NCBI GenBank assembly: GCA_045592445.1
Contig: JAZNUV010000044.1
Location: 1 to 20,407 of the forward strand
Reading direction: 5' to 3'
Length of the DNA: 20,407 bases
Source of the DNA: JAQXGO01 sp045592445
Lineage (GTDB): Bacteria; Bacillota; Clostridia; UMGS1883; UMGS1540
The notes under the pieces were generated by a model. That model saw only the letters and a list, made by a program, of their open reading frames with translations. It was not told where the DNA came from and made no database searches. Made by a program: the position numbers and the translations under genes. Shown here piece after piece: positions 8,280 to 16,461 of the stretch (position 1 is the stretch's first letter; every line of letters begins with the position of its first letter).

Positions 8280-8375
8280 GTAGCTTGTATGAGCAGATAC
8301 TGCAAAATGACATATACAGATAGTAAGGGCAGCTCTGTTTGCCTGAAGAAAAGTAGAAATTTGGGGGAATGAATT

Positions 8376-9323
8376 ATGAGCAGAAAAATTACAATTATCG
8401 GAGCAGGCAGCGTAGGCGCAACCATTGCATATACGCTCTCTCAGGACGACATTGCGTCGGAGATTGTTCTCATCGACATCAATAAAGAAAAGGTCGAAGG
8501 CGAAGTTATGGACATTATGCAAGGTACCAGCTTCCGTGACCCGATTTCTGTTGTTGCAGGCGATTATGCAGACGCAAAGGATTCCGACATTGTAATTATT
8601 ACGTCGGGGATTGCCAGAAGACCCGGTCAGACACGTCTTGAACTCGTGCAGACAAACGTCAATATCTTAAAAAGTATTACACCGGAAATTGTTAAGGTAG
8701 CACCGAAGGCACTCTATATCATTGTCAGCAATCCGGTTGATATAATCACCTATGTATTTACAAAGATTTCGGGCTTGCCTGAAAATCAGATTATTGGTTC
8801 CGGCACACTCCTTGATACCGCACGTCTTCGTTGCGCACTTTCCGAGCATTTTTCCGTCGGTCAGAAAAGCATCCACGGCTATGTGTTCGGTGAACATGGC
8901 GATTCTGCTTTTATTCCGTGGTCATGCGCCGTTGTTGCAGGTGTGCAAATTGACGAATATGCAAACATCATGAAAGAACACGGTCTTATAGAAAAAGACC
9001 TTGATAAAGATGAAATTATTGACTATATCCGTAAATCCGGCGGCAAAATTATTGCCGGAAAGGGCGCAACCTTCTATGCAGTTGCCGTTTCCGTATGCCG
9101 TCTTTGCTCCGTGCTTCTCTCGGCAGACGAATCCATTCTGACGGTTTCCTCCATGATGCATGGCGAATATGGTGTTGAGGATGTAGCCTTAAGCACACTC
9201 ACCTTAGTCGGCCCCAACGGTATTCGTGCTAAGGTGCCTGTACGCCTCACAGATGAAGAAGTTGCAAAGCTGCAGCAAAGTGCCAACACTTTAAAGGAAG
9301 TTATCAGTCAGCTTGAACTTTAA
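8376..9323 (+). CDS. mdh: NAD-dependent L-malate dehydrogenase (LDH/MDH superfamily)
   Basis: A 315-residue cytoplasmic 2-hydroxyacid dehydrogenase, probably reducing oxaloacetate to L-malate with NADH. Seen: the Rossmann motif GAGSVG (9-14), D34 at the end of the second strand (NAD rather than NADP preference), the catalytic pair D147 and H174 (GEHGDS), and substrate-binding R87 and R150. The specificity-loop position (LDH residue 102) is R81 in GIARRPGQTR. Arginine there marks oxaloacetate/malate specificity, while lactate dehydrogenases carry glutamine. The rest of the protein is LDH-like (for example KGATFYAVA), so automatic annotation may say lactate dehydrogenase. Fumarase and fumarate reductase in the same operon support the malate role. 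GGGGGA seven bases before ATG 8376 fixes the start. Confidence 0.85.
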   Translation: MSRKITIIGAGSVGATIAYTLSQDDIASEIVLIDINKEKVEGEVMDIMQGTSFRDPISVVAGDYADAKDSDIVIITSGIARRPGQTRLELVQTNVNILKSITPEIVKVAPKALYIIVSNPVDIITYVFTKISGLPENQIIGSGTLLDTARLRCALSEHFSVGQKSIHGYVFGEHGDSAFIPWSCAVVAGVQIDEYANIMKEHGLIEKDLDKDEIIDYIRKSGGKIIAGKGATFYAVAVSVCRLCSVLLSADESILTVSSMMHGEYGVEDVALSTLTLVGPNGIRAKVPVRLTDEEVAKLQQSANTLKEVISQLEL

Positions 9324-9345
9324 TTGATAAGGAAGGGACAGCGAT

Positions 9346-10128
9346 ATGAAATATAGTTACTACCCGGGATGCACTTTAAAAAACAAGGCGCAGTCACTTG
9401 ATGTATGCGCGCGCCGTGCAGCCGAAGCTCTTGGCTTTACGCTCGAGGAGATTCCCGAGTGGCAGTGTTGCGGTGGCGTGTACCCCTTAGGGCAGGACGA
9501 GGTTGCCACGAAACTTTCCTCTGTCCGCGCATTATGTGCGGCACGGGATAAGGGGCAGGATTTGGTAACACTTTGCTCCGCTTGCCACCATGTTTTAAAG
9601 CGCGTCAATGACGATATGCAAAATGTACCTGCCATTCGTGATAAGGCCAATCTCTATATGGGAAATGAAACGCCTTATCATGGCGAAACAAACGTACTGC
9701 ACTTTTTAGAAGTGCTGCGTGACCGCGTTGGCTTTGACGCCCTTCGCGCGGCAGTAAAAAATCCCTTAACGGGCAAGAAAATCGGCGCCTACTACGGTTG
9801 CCTTCTCCTTCGTCCCGGCAAGGTTATGGGATTTGACAATCCCGAAAATCCAACTATTATTGAGGACTTTATTCGCGCCATCGGTGCGGAACCTGTTTTA
9901 TACCCCTACCGCAACGAATGCTGCGGCGGGTATATATCCCTGCGGGAAAAGGACCTTACAAAGCAAAATTGCACGCGTATTGCCGAAAGTGCACAGGGCT
10001 TTGGCGCAGAAATGCTTATCACCGCATGCCCGCTTTGCCTATATAACCTTGCACAGAACACAACGCTTCCCGTTCGTTACTTTACAGAAATTTTAGCCGA
10101 GGCACTCGGCGTGGAGGTGGGCGTATGA
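9346..10128 (+). CDS. hdrB: Heterodisulfide reductase subunit B-like (two CCG domains)
   Basis: A 260-residue cytoplasmic protein of the HdrB family, which carries the noncubane [4Fe-4S] clusters that cleave disulfides. Both cysteine-rich CCG modules are complete: C9...C41-C42...C77-x2-C80 and C152...C192-C193...C228-x2-C231, with spacings (31/34 and 39/34 residues between) as in methanogen HdrB. No transmembrane segment is present. GGAAGGGA precedes ATG 9346, 22 bases after mdh, and the stop overlaps hdrC (ATGA). In methanogens the substrate is CoM-S-S-CoB; a bacterium of this type is unlikely to make those cofactors. The acceptor could be another disulfide, a DsrC-like protein, or the FrdB/FrdA pair further down. 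The family is certain; the substrate is open. Confidence 0.92.
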   Translation: MKYSYYPGCTLKNKAQSLDVCARRAAEALGFTLEEIPEWQCCGGVYPLGQDEVATKLSSVRALCAARDKGQDLVTLCSACHHVLKRVNDDMQNVPAIRDKANLYMGNETPYHGETNVLHFLEVLRDRVGFDALRAAVKNPLTGKKIGAYYGCLLLRPGKVMGFDNPENPTIIEDFIRAIGAEPVLYPYRNECCGGYISLREKDLTKQNCTRIAESAQGFGAEMLITACPLCLYNLAQNTTLPVRYFTEILAEALGVEVGV

Positions 10129-10505
10129 AAAACTATGCAGATGAAATCCGCGAAATCAGCGGTGTAGATCCGTATAAATGTATGCAGTGCGGCAAATGCT
10201 CTGCCGCCTGCCCCGCCTTTGATGAGATGGATATTAAACCTCATCGCTTTGCGGCGTATATTATGGATGGCAGAATTGAGGAACTTACAAATTCCCGTTC
10301 TCTTTCCAAATGTTTATCCTGCTTTGCCTGCGTAGAACGTTGTCCGCGTGATGTAAAACCCGGCAATTTGATTGACGCAGCACGGCAGCTTCTGATCCGC
10401 CGCCGCGGTGAAACAATGTTGTCGCCGGACAATGTACCGGCACTTTTAGATGAAGCACTGCCGCAACAGCTTTTGGTCAGTGCATTCAGAAGATACAGGA
10501 GGTAA
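10125..10505 (+). CDS. hdrC: Heterodisulfide reductase subunit C-like ferredoxin
   Basis: A 126-residue small iron-sulfur protein that carries electrons between HdrA and HdrB. Two classical [4Fe-4S] motifs are seen: C19-x2-C22-x2-C25-x3-C29 followed by Pro, and C63-x2-C66-x2-C69-x3-C73 followed by Pro. It is shorter than many archaeal HdrC proteins, mostly through a short C-terminus, but both clusters are intact. Its start overlaps the end of hdrB by four bases, and hdrA begins three bases after its stop. The BCA gene order with such tight spacing indicates equimolar synthesis of one complex. Confidence 0.92.
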   Translation: MKNYADEIREISGVDPYKCMQCGKCSAACPAFDEMDIKPHRFAAYIMDGRIEELTNSRSLSKCLSCFACVERCPRDVKPGNLIDAARQLLIRRRGETMLSPDNVPALLDEALPQQLLVSAFRRYRR

Positions 10506-10508
10506 GGT

Positions 10509-12497
10509 ATGCAGAGAATCGGTGTATTTGTCTGTCATTGTGGCAGTAATATTGCCGCTACGGTAGATGTTGCCCGTGTTGCCGAAGCGGCCTTAAAGGA
10601 ACCCGGCGTTGTTCATGCTGAGCATTATCCCTATATGTGCTCCGAAGCAGGGCAATCTCGCATTGCCGCTGCCATACAAGAGAAAAAATTGTCAGGCCTT
10701 GTTGTCTGTTCCTGTTCTCCCCGTATGCATGAAGCAACATTCCGCAATGCTGCCCAAAAGGCAGGGCTTAACCCTTATATGGTAGAAATCGCAAATATTC
10801 GTGAGCACTGTTCTTGGATTCACAAGGATATGGAGGAGGCAACTGCGAAAGCTATTGTGCTCGCACGTGCCGCCATTGCGAAGGTAAATCTTAATACTCC
10901 GCTTACCCCCGGTGAAAGTCGCGTTACAAAGCGCGCACTTGTTATCGGTGGTGGTATTGCGGGCATTCAGTCTGCACTCGATATTGCCGATGCAGGCTAC
11001 GAGGTTGACATTGTTGAAAAAACGCCGAGTATCGGCGGTCGCATGAGTCAGCTTGACAAAACGTTCCCAACGCTTGACTGCTCCGCTTGTATTTTAACAC
11101 CGAAAATGGTGGATGCGGCAGCACATCCTAATATTACGATTTACACATACAGTGAGGTCGAAAAGATTTCCGGCTTTGTCGGCGACTTTACAGTGGACAT
11201 TCGTAAAAAAGCGCGCTATGTAGATATGAATAAATGTACAGGTTGCGGTCTTTGCCAGGAAAAATGTCCTTCCAAAAAGACACCGAGCGAATTTAACCGC
11301 GGTCTTGGTACACGCAGTGCAATCTACACGCCTTTTGCACAAGCAATTCCGAATGTGCCTGTCATTGATACGGAAGCCTGTATCAAGATGAAAACCGGCA
11401 AATGCGGTCTTTGTGAAAAAATGTGTCAGGCAGGTGCGATTGACTACACGCAAAAGGATGAGATTGTTTCCGAAAAGTATGGTGCAATCGTAGTTGCCAC
11501 GGGCTTTGACGTGATAAAGCTTGACGCATACGATGAATATGCGTACAGCCAGTCCAAAGATGTTATCACATCCCTCGAACTTGAACGCATTATGAACGCC
11601 GCAGGTCCTACAAAAGGGCACTTGGAGCGTCTTTCCGATGGCAAGGCACCGAAAAACATTGTGTTTATCCAATGTGTCGGCAGCCGCTGCAATGATAACC
11701 GCGGTAAGAGCTATTGTTCTAAAATCTGCTGTATGTATACAGCAAAGCATGCGATGCTCATTCGCGATAAATATCCGGATGTAAATGTTACCGTTTTTTA
11801 TATCGACGTACGTACGCCCGGCAAAAACTTTGACGAGTTTTATCGGCGTGCCGTCGAGGAATACGGTGTCCGCTATATAAAAGGGCAGGTCGGCAAGGTT
11901 GCCCCGCAGCCTGACGGTCAGCTTTTGGTAGAGGGTGCAGACCTTCTTGACAACAAAAAAATCAAGGTTATGGCGGATATGGTCGTATTGGCGGCCGCTA
12001 TTGAGCCTGAAGCTTCTGTCCGTCGCCTTGCCACGATGTTGACCGCAAGCATTGACACAAACAATTTCTTAACGGAGGCACATCCGAAGCTCCGCCCCGT
12101 AGAATCACCCACGGCGGGTGTATTCCTCTCCGGTGTATGCCAAGGTCCAAAGGATATTCCGGAAACGGTCGCGCAGGCAGGTGCCGCCGCAGTAAAGGCT
12201 ATTGGCCTTTTGGCAAAGGATAAGCTTCTTACAAACCCCTGCACCGCCACCTGTGACATTCTTTTATGTAATGGTTGTTCCACTTGTGAAAACGTATGTC
12301 CGTACGGTGCAATTTCCTATGCAGATAAAGAAGTAAACGACCATGGTGTGCGTGAGACGCGTCGCGTTGCCGAAGTAAACGGCGCATTGTGTCAGGGTTG
12401 CGGCGCTTGTACAGTTGCCTGCCCCAGCGGCGCGATGGACTTGCTTGGTTTCTCCCACAGACAGCTTACAGCGGAGGTGGATGCTATATGTCAGTAA
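10509..12497 (+). CDS. hdrA: Heterodisulfide reductase subunit A-like flavoprotein (electron-bifurcating subunit)
   Basis: A 662-residue protein, the length of full HdrA. In known Hdr complexes its FAD splits an electron pair between a high-potential acceptor (through HdrC/HdrB) and ferredoxin. Seen: an N-terminal cysteine-rich domain (C9, C11, C44, C67, C69, C101) that binds a cluster in HdrA; an FAD fold with GGGIAG (147-152) and the family block IGGRMSQLDKTFPTLDCSAC; an inserted ferredoxin with C243-x2-C246-x2-C249-x3-C253 and C291...C299-x2-C302-x3-C306; a cysteine cluster at 389-408; and a C-terminal ferredoxin with C587/590/593/597 and C628/631/634/638. It is one undivided copy. AGGAGGTAA is a strong ribosome-binding site. 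The end overlaps the next gene by ten bases. Confidence 0.93.
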   Translation: MQRIGVFVCHCGSNIAATVDVARVAEAALKEPGVVHAEHYPYMCSEAGQSRIAAAIQEKKLSGLVVCSCSPRMHEATFRNAAQKAGLNPYMVEIANIREHCSWIHKDMEEATAKAIVLARAAIAKVNLNTPLTPGESRVTKRALVIGGGIAGIQSALDIADAGYEVDIVEKTPSIGGRMSQLDKTFPTLDCSACILTPKMVDAAAHPNITIYTYSEVEKISGFVGDFTVDIRKKARYVDMNKCTGCGLCQEKCPSKKTPSEFNRGLGTRSAIYTPFAQAIPNVPVIDTEACIKMKTGKCGLCEKMCQAGAIDYTQKDEIVSEKYGAIVVATGFDVIKLDAYDEYAYSQSKDVITSLELERIMNAAGPTKGHLERLSDGKAPKNIVFIQCVGSRCNDNRGKSYCSKICCMYTAKHAMLIRDKYPDVNVTVFYIDVRTPGKNFDEFYRRAVEEYGVRYIKGQVGKVAPQPDGQLLVEGADLLDNKKIKVMADMVVLAAAIEPEASVRRLATMLTASIDTNNFLTEAHPKLRPVESPTAGVFLSGVCQGPKDIPETVAQAGAAAVKAIGLLAKDKLLTNPCTATCDILLCNGCSTCENVCPYGAISYADKEVNDHGVRETRRVAEVNGALCQGCGACTVACPSGAMDLLGFSHRQLTAEVDAICQ

Positions 12498-12925
12498 ACA
12501 AAGAATGGAAACCGAAAATTGTTGCATTTTGTTGTAACTGGTGCAGTTATGCAGGCGCAGACCTTGCGGGCAGCAGCCGTCTTGCTTATCCCGCGGATGT
12601 AAAAATCATTCGTGTGCCTTGCTCCTGCCGCGTCAACCCCATGTTTATTCTGCGCGCCTTTGAAAAAGGTGCGGACGGCGTAATTATATGCGGTTGTCAC
12701 CCCGGCGATTGCCACTATACAACCGGTAATTACTATACCAGACGGCGTATGACGCTTCTTTGGTCGATGCTTGATTATATCGGCATCGAAAAAGGCCGTA
12801 CCCGTGTAGAATGGGTGTCTGCGGCTGAGGGCGTCAAATTTTCCACGACCATGAATGATTTTGCGAAGAAAATATATGAACTGGGCGAAAACGTCAGATT
12901 GGGGGATTTACGATGCAAGAATTAG
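12488..12925 (+). CDS. flxD: MvhD/FlxD-like iron-sulfur protein
   Basis: A 145-residue protein of the MvhD family, which binds a [2Fe-2S] cluster and passes electrons into HdrA from a hydrogenase, a formate dehydrogenase or the Flx module. Family cysteines are seen: C15-C16-x2-C19 (AFCCNWCSYAGAD), C45-x-C47 (VPCSCR), C68-x-C70 and C75 (CGCHPGDCHY). The frame is open upstream, but ATG 12488 gives the standard N-terminus before KPKIVAFCCNWC and overlaps hdrA by ten bases. GGAGGTGG near 12473-12480 is the likely ribosome-binding site. There are no hydrogenase genes nearby; the FAD/NAD reductase at 14905 is the likely electron source, so it is FlxD rather than MvhD by context. Confidence 0.9.
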   Translation: MSVNKEWKPKIVAFCCNWCSYAGADLAGSSRLAYPADVKIIRVPCSCRVNPMFILRAFEKGADGVIICGCHPGDCHYTTGNYYTRRRMTLLWSMLDYIGIEKGRTRVEWVSAAEGVKFSTTMNDFAKKIYELGENVRLGDLRCKN

Positions 12926-13881
12926 TAACACGCATACGCACACTCCTCTCCGACGGCACGGTCAGCCGTGTGCTCGGGTGGAAGCGCGGCGATATGCCCT
13001 ATAATCCTGAACCTTGTTTCTTTGAAACGGAAGAAGCGCTCAATGATTTTGTATATGACGGCTTTTGTGGTGCAAATCTCTCCAAATATTTGATTGAAGC
13101 CGGAAAGCTTGAAGGTAAAACGCTCGTTCTTTTAAAGCCGTGCGATACCTACAGCACAAATCAGCTTTTAACAGAACATCGCATAGACCGCGATAAAATC
13201 TACGTTTTGGGCGTAGGTTGCCGCGGTAAACTTGATATTGAAAAAATACGTGCGCTCGGCATAAAAGGCATTGAATCTATTTCGGGCGCCGAACACGACG
13301 GAGACGAAACGCTTACATTCGACACGGTGTACGGGCAGAAATCCTGCGCATATAAAGACGTTATGCTCTCCCGTTGCTCCGTCTGCAAAGGGAAAGAACA
13401 CAAAATCGCGGACGAGGTTTTCGGCGAATCCAAGGACACTGCAGACAGTGACCGTTTCGCTGAGGTAGAAGCGATTGAAAAGATGTCTGCCGAAGAAAAA
13501 TTTGCATTTTTCCAAGGCCATCTTTCAAGGTGCATCCGCTGTAATGCATGCCGCAACGTATGCCCCGCATGCAGCTGCAGAAAGTGTGTGTTTGACAGTG
13601 ATAAATTTGACACTGCGAAAAAGGCAAACACGGATAGCTTTGAGGAAAAAATGTTTCACATTATCCGCGCCTTCCACGTTGCAGGGCGTTGTACTGATTG
13701 CGGCGAGTGCAGTCGCGTTTGCCCAGAGGGTATTCCGCTTCACTTATTTAACCGCAAGTTTATTCGCGATATAAACGAATTTTACGGCCCGTATCAAGCG
13801 GGTGCCGAGGTTGGCACACGCGCACCCTTGGTAAACTTTACGGAAGAGGACCGCGAACCCAACGAAGGGAGGGGCGAATGA
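12913..13881 (+). CDS. 4Fe-4S electron-transfer protein of the Flx module (FlxB/FlxC-like)
   Basis: A 322-residue cytoplasmic iron-sulfur protein. The N-terminal 200 residues contain scattered cysteines, including KPCDTYSTNQLL (C77), VGCRGK (C103) and CSVC (155-158), in a region that resembles the N-terminal part of F420-hydrogenase/dehydrogenase beta subunits. The C-terminal ferredoxin part has C207-x2-C210-x2-C213-x3-C217 followed by a CSCRKC cluster, and C260-x2-C263-x2-C266-x3-C270-Pro. ATG 12913 follows GGGGGA and overlaps flxD by 13 bases. Position between flxD and flxA makes it one of the two iron-sulfur subunits of a FlxABCD-type NAD(P)H reductase. I cannot say which of the published B or C names applies. 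Confidence 0.75.
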   Translation: MQELVTRIRTLLSDGTVSRVLGWKRGDMPYNPEPCFFETEEALNDFVYDGFCGANLSKYLIEAGKLEGKTLVLLKPCDTYSTNQLLTEHRIDRDKIYVLGVGCRGKLDIEKIRALGIKGIESISGAEHDGDETLTFDTVYGQKSCAYKDVMLSRCSVCKGKEHKIADEVFGESKDTADSDRFAEVEAIEKMSAEEKFAFFQGHLSRCIRCNACRNVCPACSCRKCVFDSDKFDTAKKANTDSFEEKMFHIIRAFHVAGRCTDCGECSRVCPEGIPLHLFNRKFIRDINEFYGPYQAGAEVGTRAPLVNFTEEDREPNEGRGE

Positions 13882-14912
13882 TGAAAAAAATTGCCCGTGA
13901 AAATCTGCCCGCGCTCTATGCGCGTATTGCAGAGTCGGCTGATTTATACCTGCCCGTTAAAAACGGTGGGCAGACGAATTTTGCGGCGTATTCTGAAGAT
14001 GCAAATGTGGATTTGGATACCTTAAAAACCATAAAATCTGCAAAAGATGCATTCTTCCCGCAAAGTGAAACGTTATATTCCTGTCAGCGTGACGGGAAAA
14101 AGCTTTCCATTACGCCCGAAGCACTCCAAAGCCGTCCCTTTGTTGTATTTGGAATGCGTGCTTGCGATGTACGCGGTGTCGAGGTTTTAGACAAAGTATT
14201 TTTGTCCGACCCTGTGGATTCTTTCTATGCGGCGCGTCGTGCGCACGGCACGATGGTCGCTATCGCCTGCAACACGCCCGAGGAAAGCTGCTTTTGCGGT
14301 GCATTCTCCATTGACCATACAACGCCCGGTGCGGACGTAGACGGTATTTTTGTCGGAGATGCGCTCTATTTGACCGCCAATACGGAAAAAGGCGAGGCGT
14401 TACTTTCCTTGCTGGGTGACCTTTTGGTCGATGCAGATGCTGAAAACGAAATTGCCAAGGCAAAGGAAGACGCAAAAGCCCTGATGGCAAAAATGCCGTA
14501 CGCTGACCTTCCTTTGGAGGGTTGGGGCGGCGATGCTTTAAATTCCAAATTTGATTCCCCCTTATGGGAGGAGCTTTATAAGCCCTGTCTTGCATGCGGT
14601 ACCTGCACCTTTGTGTGTCCGACCTGCCAATGCTACGACATTAAGGACTATAATACGGGAAGCGACGTAAAACGCTATCGTTGCTGGGATTCTTGCATGT
14701 ATTCCGACTTTACGATGATGGCGCACGGCAACAACCGCAAAAGTCAGATGCAACGTTTCAGACAGCGGTTTATGCATAAGCTTGTTTACTTCCCCGCAAA
14801 TAATGACGGCATGTTCTCCTGCGTCGGTTGCGGCCGTTGTGTAGAAAAATGCCCGTCATCCCTGAATATTGTAAAAGTAATAAAAGCATTTGGAGGTGCA
14901 AACCATGCATGA
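13878..14912 (+). CDS. 4Fe-4S dicluster protein, sulfhydrogenase-beta/AsrA-like (FlxB/FlxC-like)
   Basis: A 344-residue protein of the family that includes anaerobic sulfite reductase subunit A and the beta subunit of soluble sulfhydrogenases. These proteins relay electrons between an NAD(P)H-binding FAD subunit and a catalytic unit. Seen: FGMRACDVRGVEVLDKVF (91-108), a strong family mark; C131, C138 and C140; and a C-terminal dicluster ferredoxin with C237-x2-C240-x2-C243-x3-C247 (then PTCQC) and C315-x2-C318-x2-C321-x3-C325-Pro. Its usual partner family (AsrB/HydG type) is encoded directly downstream. ATG 13878 overlaps the previous stop (ATGA), and GGGAGGGG is upstream. It is part of the Flx module; no sulfite reductase subunit is present. 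Confidence 0.82.
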   Translation: MMKKIARENLPALYARIAESADLYLPVKNGGQTNFAAYSEDANVDLDTLKTIKSAKDAFFPQSETLYSCQRDGKKLSITPEALQSRPFVVFGMRACDVRGVEVLDKVFLSDPVDSFYAARRAHGTMVAIACNTPEESCFCGAFSIDHTTPGADVDGIFVGDALYLTANTEKGEALLSLLGDLLVDADAENEIAKAKEDAKALMAKMPYADLPLEGWGGDALNSKFDSPLWEELYKPCLACGTCTFVCPTCQCYDIKDYNTGSDVKRYRCWDSCMYSDFTMMAHGNNRKSQMQRFRQRFMHKLVYFPANNDGMFSCVGCGRCVEKCPSSLNIVKVIKAFGGANHA

Positions 14913-15759
14913 ATGTACCTGTCATGAGAACTATACGGCAGACACATTGATTCCGAAAATTGGTGTGATTACCGATATTCGTCAGGAAACGCCTGATGTG
15001 AAAACCTTCCGCGTCAACGCGCCCGAGGGCGGCAAACTTTTTGAACATATGCCTGGTCAATGTGCCATGCTTTGTGCCCCCGGCGTCAGTGAAGCTATGT
15101 TTTCCATCACTTCCTCGCCGACTAATCGGGAATATCAGGAATTCAGTATTAAAAAATGTGGCAGCCTGACCGCATATCTTCACGATTTAGAGGTTGGAGA
15201 TGAAATTACCGTTCGCGGTCCTTACGGGAATCACTTCCCCGTCGATACGGAGCTTAAAGGTAAAAACCTTCTCTTTATCGCAGGCGGTATCGGTCTTGCG
15301 CCGCTCAGAAGTGTCATTAACTACGTTTTAGATAACCGCGACCAGTACGGCACGGTGGATATTCTTTACGGATCAAGAAGTGCAGACGATTTGGTACAAT
15401 TAAAGGAAATCCGTGAAAAGTGGGAAAAAGCACCCGGCGTCAACGTATACCTTACGATTGACCGCGAGCAGGAAGGATGGGACGGGCATGTCGGCTTTGT
15501 ACCCGCCTACCTCAAAGAACTTGCTTTTTCCACGGATAAAACTGCACTGCTTTGCGGTCCTCCTATCATGATTAAATTTGTGCTTGCCGCTTTGGAAGAA
15601 ATGGGCTTTTCCAAAACGCAGGTTTACACAACGCTTGAACTTCGCATGAAGTGCGGCGTCGGCAAATGCGGTCGTTGCAATATCGGCACCAAATACGTCT
15701 GTAAGGACGGCCCCGTGTTCCGATGTGACGAAATCGACGAGTTGCCCGATGAATATTAG
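14905..15759 (+). CDS. flxA: FAD/NAD(P)-binding oxidoreductase subunit with [2Fe-2S] (FlxA-like)
   Basis: A 284-residue ferredoxin-NADP-reductase-type protein, the entry point for NADH (or NADPH). Seen: an FAD-binding barrel (about 18-112) with PGQCAML and FSITSSP; an NAD(P) domain with GGIGLAPLRSVI (127-138), LYGSRSADDLV (154-164) and CGPPIMI (217-223); and a C-terminal [2Fe-2S] site with C250-x4-C255-x2-C258 and C266. AsrB, HydG and PyrK-like proteins share this plan. ATG 14905 is preferred over TTG 14890 because GGAGGTG sits six bases before it. It overlaps the previous gene by eight bases. With the MvhD-like protein and HdrABC it completes a HdrABC-FlxABCD set, a NADH dehydrogenase/heterodisulfide reductase described in Desulfovibrio and other anaerobes. 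NADH rather than NADPH is assumed from that family. Confidence 0.87.
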   Translation: MHECTCHENYTADTLIPKIGVITDIRQETPDVKTFRVNAPEGGKLFEHMPGQCAMLCAPGVSEAMFSITSSPTNREYQEFSIKKCGSLTAYLHDLEVGDEITVRGPYGNHFPVDTELKGKNLLFIAGGIGLAPLRSVINYVLDNRDQYGTVDILYGSRSADDLVQLKEIREKWEKAPGVNVYLTIDREQEGWDGHVGFVPAYLKELAFSTDKTALLCGPPIMIKFVLAALEEMGFSKTQVYTTLELRMKCGVGKCGRCNIGTKYVCKDGPVFRCDEIDELPDEY

Positions 15760-15774
15760 AAAGGACGGATGAAC

Positions 15775-16449
15775 ATGGAAAATATGGTGAACGTTTACTT
15801 TTTCGGCAAGAAATACAGCGTCCCCGCCGAGCTGACGATTATGACGGCTATGGAATACGCCGGCTATACATTGACACGCGGTTGTGGCTGTCGTCACGGC
15901 TTTTGCGGTGCTTGCGCTACCATTTACAGAATTAAAGGCAAAAACGAGCTCTTTACTTGCCTTGCGTGCCAAACGCAGGTGCAGGAAGGCATGTATGTTG
16001 CCTCTATCCCCTTCTTCCCCACGGATAAGCGCACCTATGATATCAATGAGGTTCGCCCCGAGCAACGTGTTATGATGGAACTTTATCCTGAAATTTATAG
16101 TTGTATCGGCTGTAACGCCTGCACGAAGGCTTGCACACAGGACCTCAATGTAATGCAATATATTGCTTATGCACAGCGCGGTGACTTTGAAAAGTGTGCC
16201 GAGGCATCCTTTGACTGCGTTGGTTGTGGTTGCTGCAGCGTACGTTGCCCCGCAGGAATTTCGCATCCCATGGTCGGTCTTTTAGCACGCCGCCTTGTGG
16301 GTAAGTATATTGCACCTGAGTCGAAGCATGTAAATCTTCGCGTTGATGAAATTAACAAAGGTCAATATGACGAGTTGATTGAAAAAATCATGGCAAAACC
16401 CATTCCCGAAATGCAGGAACTTTACAATACCAGAGAAATTGAGAAATAA
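15775..16449 (+). CDS. frdB: Fumarate reductase iron-sulfur subunit-like (FrdB/TfrB-type)
   Basis: A 224-residue soluble protein in the FrdB/SdhB plan. The N-terminal [2Fe-2S] domain has C37, C39-x4-C44-x2-C47 and C62 in GCRHGFCGAC and LFTCLAC. The C-terminal dicluster domain has C110-x2-C113-x2-C116-x3-C120 and C148-x2-C151-x2-C154-x3-C158-Pro. Canonical FrdB and SdhB have Val or Ile where C151 stands and so bind [3Fe-4S] next to a quinone. Here two [4Fe-4S] clusters are predicted. ATG 15775 is nine bases from AGGA; ATG 15769 (two residues longer) is also possible. It lies 15 bases after flxA and 12 bases before frdA, so it probably passes electrons from Hdr/Flx proteins to the flavoprotein. 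No membrane anchor gene follows. Confidence 0.82.
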   Translation: MENMVNVYFFGKKYSVPAELTIMTAMEYAGYTLTRGCGCRHGFCGACATIYRIKGKNELFTCLACQTQVQEGMYVASIPFFPTDKRTYDINEVRPEQRVMMELYPEIYSCIGCNACTKACTQDLNVMQYIAYAQRGDFEKCAEASFDCVGCGCCSVRCPAGISHPMVGLLARRLVGKYIAPESKHVNLRVDEINKGQYDELIEKIMAKPIPEMQELYNTREIEK

Positions 16450-16461
16450 GGAGGGTATCCA

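Noticed and set aside
8289..8372. 27-codon frame in the mdh leader (starts ATG AGC, stops three bases before mdh)
   Set aside because: It would begin almost at the predicted transcription start, without room for a ribosome-binding site. An open frame of this length is common by chance, and it lacks runs of one amino acid that would suggest attenuation.
15400..16266. 288-codon open frame on the - strand across flxA and frdB
   Set aside because: It is an antisense shadow of two ferredoxin-type genes; the translation is rich in Ala, Thr and His without any recognisable motif.
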